Under the pieces are notes generated by a model. The model saw only the letters and a program-made list of their open reading frames with translations. It was not told the DNA's origin and ran no database searches. The position numbers and the translations under genes are program-made. Positions 1-9,304 of a DNA stretch of 64,000 bases are shown here, piece by piece. This DNA comes from Diphasiastrum complanatum (lineage: Eukaryota; Streptophyta; Lycopodiopsida; Lycopodiales; Lycopodiaceae), in the NCBI GenBank assembly GCA_029204225.1, contig CM055101.1, positions 1,227,844 to 1,291,843 on the forward strand, in the 5' to 3' direction. Positions within the stretch are counted from its first letter, which is position 1, and each line of letters starts with the position of its first letter.

Positions 1-975
1 TAACTATGGTCTAATTCTCTTACAAGGGATATCTATTGCTAGCATACATTCCAATATTGCAGATCATACACATCACAAAACAGAGCATTAAAAAAAATTG
101 CTCAGAATTGAATTTACAATAATTTTTTTGAGTGTTGTATTTATCCCATATCAGTGCATTGGCATAAGAGAGATGTTTTCTCTCACGAATAATATGACTA
201 GCTACTGCCAATCTGTAAACTCACTCTGGAACTATCTCAAATCTTTTACGGTTCTGTCTATTATGTATGATTGCATCAGTCTATATATGTGATCTCGTTC
301 TTATGTGGTCAATCCAGGGAACTGATTAAGTTAAAAGATCTAATGAAAAGAAATGCATTAGGCTTAATCAAAACTGATTCTAGTTTTTCGTCGCTATCCT
401 TCGTGCATTAGCCGCTTTCTGCCCCGTTTCACGCTACAAACCTTCACATTTTGCCAAAAGACAGTGTCGCAATTTTAAGGGCAGTGTCACATTTTCAAGG
501 GTAGAGTTGCTTTTCAAAGGCAGTCTCAATTTTTTATGGGCACCTTCATTTTTATCCAGAAGGCATTTGGCGAGTGTCGTTTTTTCCGAAAGGCGAAAAA
601 TACGAAAGTTGGCTAGAAAGCTTTTCTAAGGCATTTGGAGACAACGTCACTTTTTCTTTGAAGGGTGAAAAACTCGTCGATGTCGCTTTTTTCAAAACGG
701 TGAAAAAGCCGACAATATCGCTTTTTCCCGAAATGCGAAAGGCGTGACAGTAGGCCTGAAAACATTTCTAAGGCATTTAAAGACAGTGTCGCCTTTTTCT
801 CAAAAATGCGAAAAATGCGACAATGTCGCAAGAGTTGGCTAAAATCATTTTCTAAGTGTTTTTTACTTAGTGTTAAATTTTTCTTATGACCAAAAATGCG
901 AACTGTGGGACGAAACAGTTAAAAAATGTAGACTGTGCGAAACATAGTTCAAAATGCAACAGTCAAGAAAAACAA
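1..975 (+). repeat. Repeat X, 3' portion (LTR-like dispersed repeat)
   Basis: This stretch is matched in inverted orientation by 31,090-31,990. Shared landmarks are the segment around 170-300 (containing TCTGTAAACTCACTCT), the GTGCATTAGC segment near 405, and a run of short GTCGC/GCGAC-containing phrases (475-840). No coding frame is visible. The 5' part of the same repeat lies at 6,365-6,800, and the near-complete copy is 31,090-32,340 on the minus strand. The dispersed, two-orientation distribution and length fit an LTR, but I do not see clear TG...CA ends, so the class is inferred. Confidence 0.6.
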
Positions 976-1019
976 CAAAGGAAAAAAATGCTAAGGCTTT
1001 GAAAGATTGAAACTCTTAG

Positions 1020-1145
1020 TTTCTTCATTTAATATGAAGAATTCTAGATCAATAAGATCCAAAATGTGTCCTTTGATCATGGTTAGATAGTCAGCACAAC
1101 ATACAACATTGCCAATGTAGAAAAATCAGTATCTACTCAATGATT
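1020..1145 (+). repeat. Direct repeat, copy 1 (partner 1912-2036)
   Basis: About 124 bases match 1,912-2,036 in the same orientation, including the blocks ATCCAAAATGTGTCCTTTGA, ACATTGCCAATGTAGAAAAA and ATCTACTCAATGA, with scattered substitutions. On the minus strand both copies sit beside a gag zinc-knuckle relic, so this is most likely an internal duplication of a gypsy gag segment. The two copies bracket the relic at 1,150-1,930. Confidence 0.75.
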
Positions 1146-1149
1146 TGAC

Positions 1150-1930
1150 AAAGTTGGCAATTTGATCAGCAACAATGTCAATTAATTCCGGAGAGGAATT
1201 AGATCCTTGAGACTACTGTAGTTGAGTCTGCACCTCTTGCTTGACTCTAGCCATCTGATCAACGTCTGTGTTAGAATTTCTACTCGTGCTCGGCCCCACA
1301 TCTTCTTCATAGGCATCTTGCCTCAACACTTTCCCTTTGTCTTTATGACGAGTAACTGCTTGCACATCAGTTTACGGTGGTTCCTCCACCATAATTACCT
1401 GTACGGGTGCTTGTTGTTCAGGACCATTCATCCCACCAGGTTTTTGTGGTGGATTCTGCATGTTATTATGGTCATTAAAACAATTATTCAGCCGTGGTGT
1501 TGACAAACCTCTCTCTAAATTCTGGACACGCTATTGGTGATATAAAACGCAATTGAAATACCATATGATGCCTTTGACTGCAAAATTGCAGCATCTTCTA
1601 ATAAATCCGATCAGTAACGCACTTGCCTTTGAAATGGCCGTGGTACCATCTGATTCCATTGTTAATATGGTGTTGGGTATTGCTGCATATGTGGTGGCAT
1701 CTGCTAAGGTTGTTGATACTGCCCTTGTGGATGTTGCAATTGAGGTTGTGGTTGCTGCTGCTATTGTGTTTGCACTAAAAGGCCACTTCGGTTCTTACGA
1801 CCTGCAATCTCCGAAATTCATTCATTGAATGACCATACATATTATAGATTATACAATATCGTGATCCACTGGGACATTCATTGATGTAATGCCCTTCCTG
1901 ATTGCAATTTCTGTAGAATTTAATGTGAAG
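1150..1930 (-). pseudogene. Gypsy gag relic: zinc knuckles followed by Gln/Pro-rich tail
   Basis: Read on the minus strand from about 1,925, one frame gives YRNCNQEGHYINEC, a CCHC zinc knuckle whose first Cys is replaced by Tyr. It is followed at once by a second degenerate knuckle (YCIIYNMYGHSMNEF). A Gln/Pro-rich stretch follows (about 1,790-1,590, phrases such as QQPQPQLQHPQGQYQQP) with several stops and frame changes. This is the usual order for the C-terminal nucleocapsid of a plant Ty3/gypsy Gag. The plus-strand reading frames across it, including the Val/Ala-rich one at 1,553-1,828, are shadows. It is dead: no continuous frame exceeds about 60 codons. Confidence 0.6.
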
Positions 1931-2036
1931 CATTTCAGATCGATAAAATCCAAAATGTGTCCTTTGATCTTCGGTTAGATAGTCAACACAACAGACAACA
2001 TTGCCAATGTAGAAAAATCAGCATCTACTCAATGAA
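1912..2036 (+). repeat. Direct repeat, copy 2 (partner 1020-1145)
   Basis: Second copy of the roughly 124-base repeat described at 1,020-1,145. It abuts the zinc-knuckle relic on its other side. The two copies differ at a number of scattered positions, so the duplication is not recent. Confidence 0.75.
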
Positions 2037-2055
2037 AGAGATGCAAACTCAATTT

Positions 2056-2232
2056 TACCCATTCCAAATATAACTAATACTGGTTACTTTTTAATGTCTG
2101 TCGACAACCAGAATAACATTCGAAACCATTTGCCATAATTACACCAAAAACATAACTTTCTAACGCTATCCTCTGTGGGAATGATACTTTTCAGTACAAA
2201 ATCTATATTAAACCTGTTGGTATAGCACGACA
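2056..2232 (+). repeat. 3' end of an LTR (5' copy), gypsy element A
   Basis: A segment starting TTACCCATTCCAAATATAA and ending GGTATAGCACGACA recurs at 6,806-6,987 in the same orientation with a modest number of substitutions. Here it stops a few bases before a tRNA-Asp priming site, which is where a 5' LTR should end. Sequence to the left of 2,056 is not shared with the right-hand copy, so the rest of at least one LTR has been replaced or lost. Confidence 0.6.
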
Positions 2233-2244
2233 TATACCAATTTT

Positions 2245-2262
2245 TGGCGCCGTTGCCGGGGA
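2245..2262 (+). promoter_or_regulatory. Reverse-transcription priming site, tRNA-Asp type
   Basis: TGGCGCCGTTGCCGGGGA is the complement of the 3' end of plant tRNA-Asp(GUC) with its CCA tail. This priming site is typical of plant Athila/Tat gypsy elements. It lies 12 bases after the LTR end and 51 bases before the gag start, so it sets the left boundary and plus orientation of element A. Confidence 0.85.
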
Positions 2263-2313
2263 TAGTTTAGGAAAGTTATAAGAAATCTGAAGATCCATTT
2301 CCATCTCTAATGT

Positions 2314-2946
2314 ATGTCAGATAGAGAATCGAAATTAGAAAGATACCGGAAGCTTAGAGAGGAGTTTTTACGAAGACAGAGTGAAAGTACTAGTCGTAGA
2401 AATCTAGACAAAATCACTGCTCAGTTACTTGAACTCCTAATTAGCTTCGGTATGGAGGGTCCTGCTGCACGCTTCACTTCTATCTCTAAAATTAAATATG
2501 ATTATTTTAAAGGGACCAGCTATGTCTCACAATTTGAGTCAATAGCCAATGCGAATAACGAGGGAACTGACGTAGACAAACTACAAATTTTCCCTGGTCT
2601 GCTAAGAAAGCAGACGCGTATCTGGTATAGTCAGATAGAACCAAACCGTGTAGGAACCTGGTACCTGTTGAAAGATGCATTTCTAAACCAGTTCAGAGAG
2701 AAGGGTTACAAATCTAGAATTCTTGGACGACTGAACAATGTTCAGAAGAAGAGTAAAGAATCTCTTTGCAAATATAAAAGTAACGTTAAAAACCTCATAG
2801 GAAAACTAACCGGTGTATATCCCGTGGATATGCAAATCAAATGGTTTTTGGCTGGTCTACCACCAAAGATTGATCGATACTGCAGACAAGGGGACATGAA
2901 CTCCTTAGCAGTTGTTATAGCCCAAATTCGCACCAAGAAGACATAA
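2314..2946 (+). pseudogene. Gypsy Gag, matrix/capsid part (element A)
   Basis: A 210-codon frame begins with ATG shortly after the priming site and reads as a plant Ty3/gypsy Gag. The capsid core has the usual tryptophan and phenylalanine pattern (IWYSQIEPNRVGTWYLLKDA, then FLNQFREKG), followed by a basic helical region and WFLAGLPPKI. The protein would form the particle shell for the element's RNA. The frame stops at TAA (2,944-2,946); coding similarity continues afterwards in other frames (nucleocapsid and protease), so the stop is damage. Start choice: first ATG after the priming site and well placed. Confidence 0.75.
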
Positions 2947-3246
2947 TCTTCCTGAATTTGTTGGACCAGCGAAGTCTCAAGCCTCGAATAAATCGGTTCG
3001 GGCAACTGCTACAACTGTGGAGAGCCGGGACATTTTTTCTCCTGACTGTCCTCAACTACGGAAGCCAATTGGTTACGTACCATTATGCTCGAATTGCAGA
3101 GAACCTGGTCACAAGTATCCTGACTCCCTCAGCCACAGAAGCCGCGACCCAAATATCAGTATGTAGCAACACCAGCTGCTGCAGACACGAAAGCGAAAGC
3201 TACGACAGATGCTGTTGTACAGAGAATTGACGTTATTGAAGGAAAA
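2947..3246 (+). pseudogene. Gypsy nucleocapsid: two broken CCHC zinc knuckles (element A)
   Basis: CYNCGEPGHFFS is read around 3,007-3,045 and then meets a stop; the next frame continues with PDCP, so a one-base slip in a T-run splits the first knuckle. A second knuckle, CSNCREPGHKYPDS, follows near 3,084-3,126 with its last Cys changed to Ser. A third frame then joins the protease frame through a segment ending RIDVIEGKLAKTEDQ. At least two frameshifts occur within 300 bases, so this element cannot make a normal Gag-Pol. Confidence 0.65.
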
Positions 3247-4251
3247 TTGGCAAAGACTGAAGATCAATCCTGGCCAAGTGACTTGGAAAAGATTTGTAAA
3301 GTCACCACGAGAAGCAAAAGCTCCTCGAAACCTGATCAGAAATCTTCGACAAAGGGCAGAAAATCCGCGAAGACGAAATCTTCTAGCAAGATGACGAACA
3401 AATCCACAACTAAAGAAGATTTCAAGGATGACCTTGACTATGACCGTGATGCTGCGAAGTTATTTGCAAGAGATATCTCGGTAGAAGCAAAGGAAATCAT
3501 CAACGCTGAACTAAAGACTGCTCCTGCAAAGAAGGTGGTCACTTTCGAGGAAGAAGACGAAGAAATCGCAAAGACAAAATTGTCTAGTGCTGTTATTGAT
3601 AAACCAATCTCAAAATCAAAGACAAAAGAATATGACATCGTAACTGATATCAGATCTCTTCGACCAAACATTACTTTTGAACAGCTGTTGGCAGATAACA
3701 CTTATTATAGAAAGCAGCTGAAAGGCCTTTCTGTGCCTAAGAAGAAGAAGAAAATTTCTCTGCCAGATGCTGGTGTTTCGTCCATTGATTTAGGTGATTT
3801 CGGTGCACTTGAAATTGATGTTACTATTGCAGGATGCCTGATCGAAAAAGTGCCAATTGACTCTGGTTCCAGTGTAAATATAATAACAGAAGACACAGCT
3901 CATGCTCTGGGGCTGACTGACATTCAACCAACACAGCGAAACATCATGTTAGCTGATTCGACACGACGAAAACCTGTTGGTGAGCTGAAGGATTTCACTG
4001 TCTACATTCAAGCCAAGCCATTCACGATGAATTTCATTGTTATCAAACCACTCGGTTTGTCATCCTATTCTGTGCTGATTGGACGACCTTGGCTTTATCA
4101 ATCAAATGCTAGTGTACATTGGAAATCCAGAGAGCTAAGATTTCAGACTGGTGAGACCAATAACCGAGGTAAGCCAGCAGAACAAATCATAACCTGGAGT
4201 CGTGACAAATATGAAGGTGAAACTCCATTGTCCGACACCAGTTTTACATGA
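3247..4251 (+). pseudogene. Gypsy aspartic protease with Lys/Ser-rich N-terminal linker (element A)
   Basis: This 334-codon frame starts with a Lys/Ser-rich low-complexity linker (residues 10-60), then a retropepsin-like domain. The catalytic motif is IDSGSSVNIITE with Asp near residue 205, a hydrophobic core follows, and the usual terminal motif YSVLIGRPWLY sits near 275-285. The active-site Asp is intact. The enzyme would cleave the Gag-Pol polyprotein. TGA at 4,249-4,251 ends the frame, but the reading continues in frame beyond it, so this stop too is probably a point mutation (CGA to TGA would suffice). A protease fragment of the same kind is at 21,421-21,984. Confidence 0.8.
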
Positions 4252-4632
4252 GAAGAATCTTCGTATGCCTTGAATATTTTTTTCTATAAATCTGATATTG
4301 AAGTGCAGTACTTTGAATGTTATGAGAATGTTGATGACGAAGAATTTTTCGATGTCTGCAACGATCAAGCTGATGTTTCATATGAAGAAATTAACGTTGC
4401 AGACACAAACTTGAAAGAGTCTGACGATTCGAGTGACGAATCTGAGCACAAATTTGGTAACAAGAACCAGGTTGACGACAAGAAAACATCTATGGAGTCA
4501 GCCATGCGCGAAATTCATGGCCATACCAAGGCCAGTATAACTGAAGATATCATCTTACCAGATTCTACTGAACTGATTGAACTTGCACCTGGCAGATTTG
4601 TGCATGTTTAAAAGTCACTTGGAGAATCTGAG
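4252..4632 (+). pseudogene. Acidic protease-RT linker (element A)
   Basis: An acidic, Asp/Glu/Ser-rich frame continues in phase from the protease and includes the phrase VQYFECYEN, which recurs as VQYLECYE in the protease fragment near 21,720. A TAA at 4,609-4,611 interrupts it, after which the same frame resumes with the RT N-terminus. It is a linker within Pol with no domain I recognise. Confidence 0.6.
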
Positions 4633-5088
4633 TTGGCGAAATTCACTGAACTATTGAAGGAGTATCAAGATGTTTTTGCTTGGTCGCTCGACGATTTGAA
4701 GGGTATACTTGCAGAATTCGGAGAGCACCGAATTGATCTGAAGGAAGATGCTGTACCTGTTCGACAGAGACAGTATCATCTCAATCCTAAATACTGTCTA
4801 ATGGTCAAGGGCGAACTTAACAAACACCTTAAGGCAGGGGAAATCCAGGAACAAGGAAAGAAGAAATATGACAGTCATACAAAAACATGTGATCTTCAAG
4901 CTGATGATTATGCGCTAATATATGACAGTCGCCATCAAAAGTTCCCAGGAAAACTCCATATGCGATGGCTTGGACCTTTTAAAGTCATAGAGGTGTTTGA
5001 CAATGGTTATGTGCAACTTCAATCACTTGAAGGGGAACTGTTACCTACGCGTATTAACGGGTTCAGACTAAAAAAATACTACCTTTGA
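4633..5088 (+). pseudogene. RT N-terminus fused in frame to post-integrase GPF module (element A)
   Basis: The first 70 or so residues are the N-terminal arm of a gypsy reverse transcriptase (DVFAWSLDDLKGI, then HRIDL, then PVRQRQYHLNPKY). At about residue 78 the frame passes without interruption into the region that normally follows integrase: KYDSHTKTCDLQ, a basic stretch, WLGPFKVIEVFDNG (the GPY/F module), and the Pol end NGFRLKKYYL. The whole RT palm, RNase H and integrase core (on the order of 900-1,000 residues) are missing, and the deletion keeps the frame. The result is non-autonomous: if ever mobile it needed enzymes in trans. Confidence 0.8.
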
Positions 5089-5964
5089 CCAGAATTTTTT
5101 TTAGTTACTTATTTTTATTCTTATTATTTTCTAGTATTTTTCTGATAATGTTCGCGACTTTTTTTTTTCTTTTCTAAAAATTTTTTTAGAAATTTTCGTG
5201 AACTTTTCTACCACTGTTCAATATTTGTTCAAACTGTTTCATGATTTTTTCAAGAATTTTTCTTGTCTTCTCTTAAATCTTTTAAGTTATTTTTTCAAAT
5301 TATTTTCGAGAAACTTTCACGACACTCTAACTGTGAACTGAAACTTGTCATTTTTTTTTTCTTTCGAAAATTTTTCTAGAATCTTTCTAGCATTTTTTTT
5401 TTCCAATTTTTCGAGAAATTTTCTAGGATGACGCTTAACATTGTCGAGAATTTTTCGTGAAGTTATGTATCATTTTCTAGAATCTCTCAAGAATGTTTCA
5501 CGAAATATTCTAGAAACTTTCTAGTATCCTTCGAGAATCTCTCAGCCTACCTTTTTGAGAATCTATCTACCTACTTTTTACATCCCTCTATTAAAGATGA
5601 TGGCCACGTGATCCTCATCATTCACACGTGTGTACGCTCACATATCAAAACAAATATTGTTTCTCCTTAATTTATTTGTTCTCTTTTCAAAAACGGTCTT
5701 CCGTCATTATAGATCGATCTGTCAAATCATAGTTTCAAACACTGACCCATGCACGTACTTTATAAATGGAAGTGCCAGATGTTAAGTCACCATGCCACGT
5801 CATCATCCCTTCCACACCGCTACTACATATGAGAGTTATTTTCCATTTTTCTTCCTTACACTTTCTGCCTGCGATTTTATGCTTTCCTGCGCACATTCTC
5901 TTTGCGATCAAAGCATTCATTTGTGACCTATTGCGATCTACGGGCTTTCGTGAAAAATTCGAAC
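5089..5964 (+). other. T-rich 3' non-coding region of element A with repeated TTCTAGAA
   Basis: Immediately after the Pol stop comes about 470 bases dominated by T-runs interspersed with near-repeats of TTTCTAGAA and TTTTCGTGAA. The 8-mer TTCTAGAA occurs at 5,374, 5,475 and 5,508, and TTCACGAA at 5,497. Inverted TTC/GAA pairs of this spacing resemble plant heat-shock elements. The rest, to 5,964, holds no recognisable gene. Confidence 0.5.
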
Positions 5965-6320
5965 AATGGCTTCTGGATCCAGTTCAAGCTCTAACATCAT
6001 CTGGAAAGCACGCGCTGGAATCTGCCTGGCATCCATCCAATCCTTTTTGGATCGATGAAGGTTGGATAATTTAAAAGTGGACCCCTCCATCATCCTCTCC
6101 GAAGTCAGTACGGAGTTTGTCAACTCCATTCATTCCATTTCGGAGGTGGATTTCAAAGTCCATGTGTGAGCCGGTGGATGAAGCTGCCCACTTCCTTAAC
6201 AATTGCTTCGTACCCACGAAGGGGTACAAGATCTCTATGAATCGTGATACCACATTTAAGATGTTTTGTAAATATGCAAACCAAGTACTCTTTTTGACGG
6301 ATGCTGATGCGACGATTTAA
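5965..6320 (+). pseudogene. Unidentified decayed reading frame
   Basis: ATG at 5,965 opens a Ser-rich start (MASGSSSSSNIIWKARAGIC), interrupted by a stop near 6,057, then continues and changes frame near 6,170 to end at 6,320 with a segment containing FLNNCFVPTKGYKISMNRD. The frame-switching pattern suggests a decayed coding sequence. I do not recognise the protein. Plant Tat/Athila elements can carry an extra ORF after pol, and the position fits that idea, but nothing in the residues proves it. Confidence 0.3.
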
Positions 6321-6364
6321 GTGCAAAATTTTGGTTACATCTTGGACGCACTTGCGGGTAATCC

Positions 6365-6800
6365 GATTCTAAATAACTGTCTTAAAATCATCTTATTCAT
6401 TTCTCGCAAATACTTTCTTTTTGACACTCAAATAATGACTATCTTTGTGCAGTCTAGCACGATCATTAAATTAAGTTGTATGCATACAGATGAGATGACA
6501 GTCCCTGTCTGAAGAATTGAGTCTCTGATATGTTTTCCTGATTGGCATTGACATAAGTTTCTAACGTGCTCTTTAACCATTAAGTTGGGCTTTAGTTGTT
6601 GAGGACTATTGTCTAGGAACGAATAGTTCGCGAATTCGATCAATTAATTGTCTGCGCAGTCGCGAATACATCAAACAATTCCCGATTCTATGTTGACACC
6701 TTAGCCAGTCAGAGTGTAGTATGCTGTACTACTCTGATAACATTTCATTTGTAGAACGCGCTTCCTTCAATTCGATAGAGGCCAGATTGTTGTTCTGAAT
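6365..6800 (+). repeat. Repeat X, 5' portion
   Basis: This block is matched, reverse-complemented, by about 31,880-32,335. The match is easy to follow through landmarks such as TTAAAATCATCTTATT, GATTGGCATTGACATAAG, AAGTTGGGCTTTAGTTG, GTCTGCGCAGTCGCGAATAC and TGTTGACACCTTAGCCAG. The similarity stops near 6,800, where the LTR segment shared with 2,056 begins. It is non-coding on either strand. Confidence 0.8.
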
Positions 6801-6805
6801 TCATT

Positions 6806-6987
6806 AACATTACCCATTCCAAATATAAGTAATACTGGTTACTTTTTAATGTCTCTCGACAACCATATTAACATTCAAAACCACCTGCCATAATTACACC
6901 AAAAACATAACTTTCTAACGCTATCCTCTATGGGAACAATACTTTTCACTATAAAATCAATATTAAACCTGTTGGTATAGCACAACA
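6806..6987 (+). repeat. LTR 3' end (3' copy), gypsy element A
   Basis: Copy of 2,056-2,232 in the same orientation, ending GGTATAGCACAACA. With the priming site after the left copy and the gag-protease-Pol tail between them, these two blocks are best read as the inner ends of the element's LTR pair. Several substitutions separate them, so the insertion is old. The sequence to the right changes at once to copia-like material. Confidence 0.6.
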
Positions 6988-7009
6988 TCACCTAAATTAT
7001 TATTTGTAC

Positions 7010-7561
7010 AACAAATGTCTAAACAATCTATTGTTGTTGATCTCGATTATCTAGATAGGAAAGTCAAATTATCTGCTTGTCAAGACTATCTAGTCAATAA
7101 ACTGCCCATAAAACCATTTAAATCAAGCCATCAGCATGTTGCTAGAGGATTGTTTGGTGTACTTTATCAAGAAGAAATCTGAAGGTTTCAATTGTTTTAG
7201 AATCTTCAAGAAGTATGCAGAGAAAGAAATTGGCAAACAAACCAACGGCCTGAGGTCCGACAATGGTGGAGAGTACATCTCTACCGTATTCAAGGAGTAC
7301 TACGAGAGCCAAGGCATTGAACAACAATTTATCACTCCTTATTCACCTAAATCTAATGGCTTAGCCAAGAGGAAGAATCGTGTCCTAGTCAATTCAGCCA
7401 AATGTATGCTAACACATGAATCTTTGCCGAAGAGCTTCTGGGCTGAAGCTATCTCCACTACAGCTTACGTCCAAAACATAAATAAAAGTTTACTTTGGCA
7501 TTATAGACTTTGTCACCTAAATTATTCTTTTGTACAACATGTGCTCCAAGCTGCATCTTAG
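7010..7561 (+). pseudogene. Copia integrase fragment
   Basis: From 7,136 one frame reads a Ty1/copia integrase core: FNCFRIFKKYAEKEIGKQ, then the second catalytic Asp in LRSDNGGEY, then FITPYSPKSNGLAKRKNR, where the usual NGVAERKNR has Lys in place of the catalytic Glu. The core ends near ISTTAYVQN. The frame then runs into LLWHYRLCHLNY (7,490-7,540), which is a GAG-pre-integrase motif that should lie before the integrase, not after. A second partial pre-integrase motif (CACCTAAATTATT at 6,990) precedes the core. The order shows rearrangement, and the Glu-to-Lys change would inactivate the enzyme. Confidence 0.8.
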
Positions 7562-7929
7562 GATGAAGATTTTCTCGCTAAACTGACTCTTTCAGGAGTC
7601 ATGACAATGTTGTTGCAGGAAGAGACTGCGACACTCCATGGTAGATTTGAAATAACAGTTATCTGATATGGAGGTTCAGCTCCATGATAGAGATGATAAA
7701 TGTAACAAACTTCAAGAGGAAGCCGTAATGCTAGTAGTGAGCTGATTGAAGCAAGGAACACACCACCATCAGGGGGACTACGCCAACGACTGATAGAACT
7801 ACACAACCACAACAACAAACTGGGGGATTTTTAACAGGAGATCAAACTTGGGTTCCCATAACACGACAACCTAGTGTTAAGTGGACAAGAACGATTGGAT
7901 TTCTATCCTCTCCATCCCTATTCATTAAG
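7562..7929 (+). pseudogene. Mosaic of copia gag and coiled-coil ORF fragments
   Basis: Two unrelated pieces follow each other. First, GVMTMLLQEETAT (7,595-7,635) matches the copia Gag phrase RVMTILLQEESRR of the relic at 33.7 kb. Next, LSDMEVQLHDRDDKCNKLQ (about 7,658-7,715) and the following Glu/Gln-rich stretch match, in inverted orientation, the coiled-coil relic at 35.7-35.9 kb (LSDMEVQLHERDDKCNKLQ). The end (7,867-7,925) shares GGATTTCTATCCTCTCCATC with 35,655, but in the same orientation, so the two loci differ by an internal inversion. Confidence 0.6.
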
Positions 7930-8460
7930 TTGTTCTAAATCCACATGGGACACCACATGAGGTCTGGACAGGTTATAAGGCTTCAATAAAGAACCTTTGT
8001 GTGTTCGGATGCATTGCCTATGCGCAGATCCCGAAGGAGACGAGAAAGAAATTCAACTTCCAAGGTCTCAAGACCATCCTTATCGTATACACTTCATCTG
8101 ACAATACTTACAAGCTATACGACTCTGATACCTAGCAGATTTTATTCAGTAGGGATACAGTCTTTATCGAGGATCAGTTCGATGACTTCAAAGGCAAAGG
8201 CAAAGTTCCATGCGAACCTTCGATGCCTCTGCCTCTGATATGACAATTCGAGCCTTTGGCTCAAGCATGCCTCTAGTCGATGGACTACTCGACAACAAGT
8301 CAAACGAAGAAGTTGCTATTACTCAGCAATAACAAATCCAAGGACTAGATCATCAGCCGATGCCACTTCCTCCAAGAAGATCAAACCGAGTGCACACATA
8401 GCCCACGAGGTACATTTCTGAGTTTGCATGTCTTTTAATGCAAGAGTCTACTACTATCGA
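7930..8460 (+). pseudogene. Copia Pol fragment between integrase and RT
   Basis: The reading PHGTPHEVWTGYKASIKNL, then VFGCIAYAQIPKETRKKF and YTSSDNTYKLYDSD, is the conserved stretch after a copia integrase core (the TPHEVW...FGC...YKLYDP pattern), followed by SRDTVFIEDQFDD. A stop (TAG) replaces a codon after YDSDT. Toward 8,370-8,420 it reads LPPRRSNRVHT, the Arg-rich linker before RT. It has no RT behind it: sequence on the minus strand takes over from 8,600. Confidence 0.75.
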
Positions 8461-8599
8461 AAAGGCTTTCCTTTTATTACCCTTTTTAGTTTTTCTTTTG
8501 GCTTTCTTCACTCCCTTAAGAAAATTCGTTAGAGACAATGCAAATTAGGCAGAGCCTTTAATGAATTTATGAAAAAACCTTGTGAAGCCCAAAAAAATT

Positions 8600-9290
8600 T
8601 AACTTCCCTAATGGTTTTTAGGGCCAATTACGAACTTTTTGGACCTTATCGTATCGATCTCTAGACCTCGATCGAAAACGATATGTCCCAAATACTTGAG
8701 CCTTGTTTGAATGAACTCACACTTAGACTTCTTAGCATAAAGCTTTGCTTGCCTTAGATTATCTAAGACTGTATGCAAATGCGGCTCGTGCTCCTCAAGA
8801 GTCTTACTGTAAATCAGTATGTCATCAAACAATACCACGAGAAACTTAGATATGGACGAAGAATATCGTTCATCATCTGTTGGAAGGTTGTCGGGGTATT
8901 AGTTAGACCAAGAGAAAAACTAAAAATTTGTAATAGCTAGAATAAAAACCAGTTTTGGAAACACCCTGACCTAAGGTCCAATTTGGTGAAATACTTAGCA
9001 CCATTCAATCGGTCCATTAAGTCATCCATCTGAGGTAAGGGATAACGGTTCTTAATAGTCATTTTATTAAGCTTTTTCTAATCGACACAAAGATGAATAC
9101 CATTGTCTTTCTTGCCGGTTAACAAAATAGGAGCTCCCAAAGAGGACTTACAGGGTGTAATATGACCCTTACGTAATGACTCTTTAAGCTGACTAGCAAC
9201 TTCGTCTCCAATGGATATTCTTTGGGCAAGCCCAATATGAAATGCATCTTAAGGAGCACTCTGTTTATGCGGTTAAGAAGCCACAATGCA
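8600..9290 (-). pseudogene. Gypsy reverse transcriptase relic
   Basis: On the minus strand from about 9,200 the frame reads ASQLKESLRKGHITPCKSSL, then GAPILLTGKKDNGIHLCVD and a stop, [29 protein letters not shown], then TTFQQMMNDILRPYL and the active-site region FDDILIYSKTLEEHEPHLHT (8,608-8,838 frame), ending at KYLGHIV. The order is right for a Ty3/gypsy RT. Internal stops, a lost segment between LRSGC and TTFQQ, and a frameshift just before the FDD motif make it dead. It follows the Gag at 9,305-9,793 directly, with protease and knuckle missing. Confidence 0.8.
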
Positions 9291-9304
9291 GCTTATTAGA
9301 AATC

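Noticed and set aside
1553-1828. Plus-strand Val/Ala-rich protein
   Set aside because: It is the complement of a Gln/Pro-rich Gag tail read on the minus strand next to zinc knuckles.
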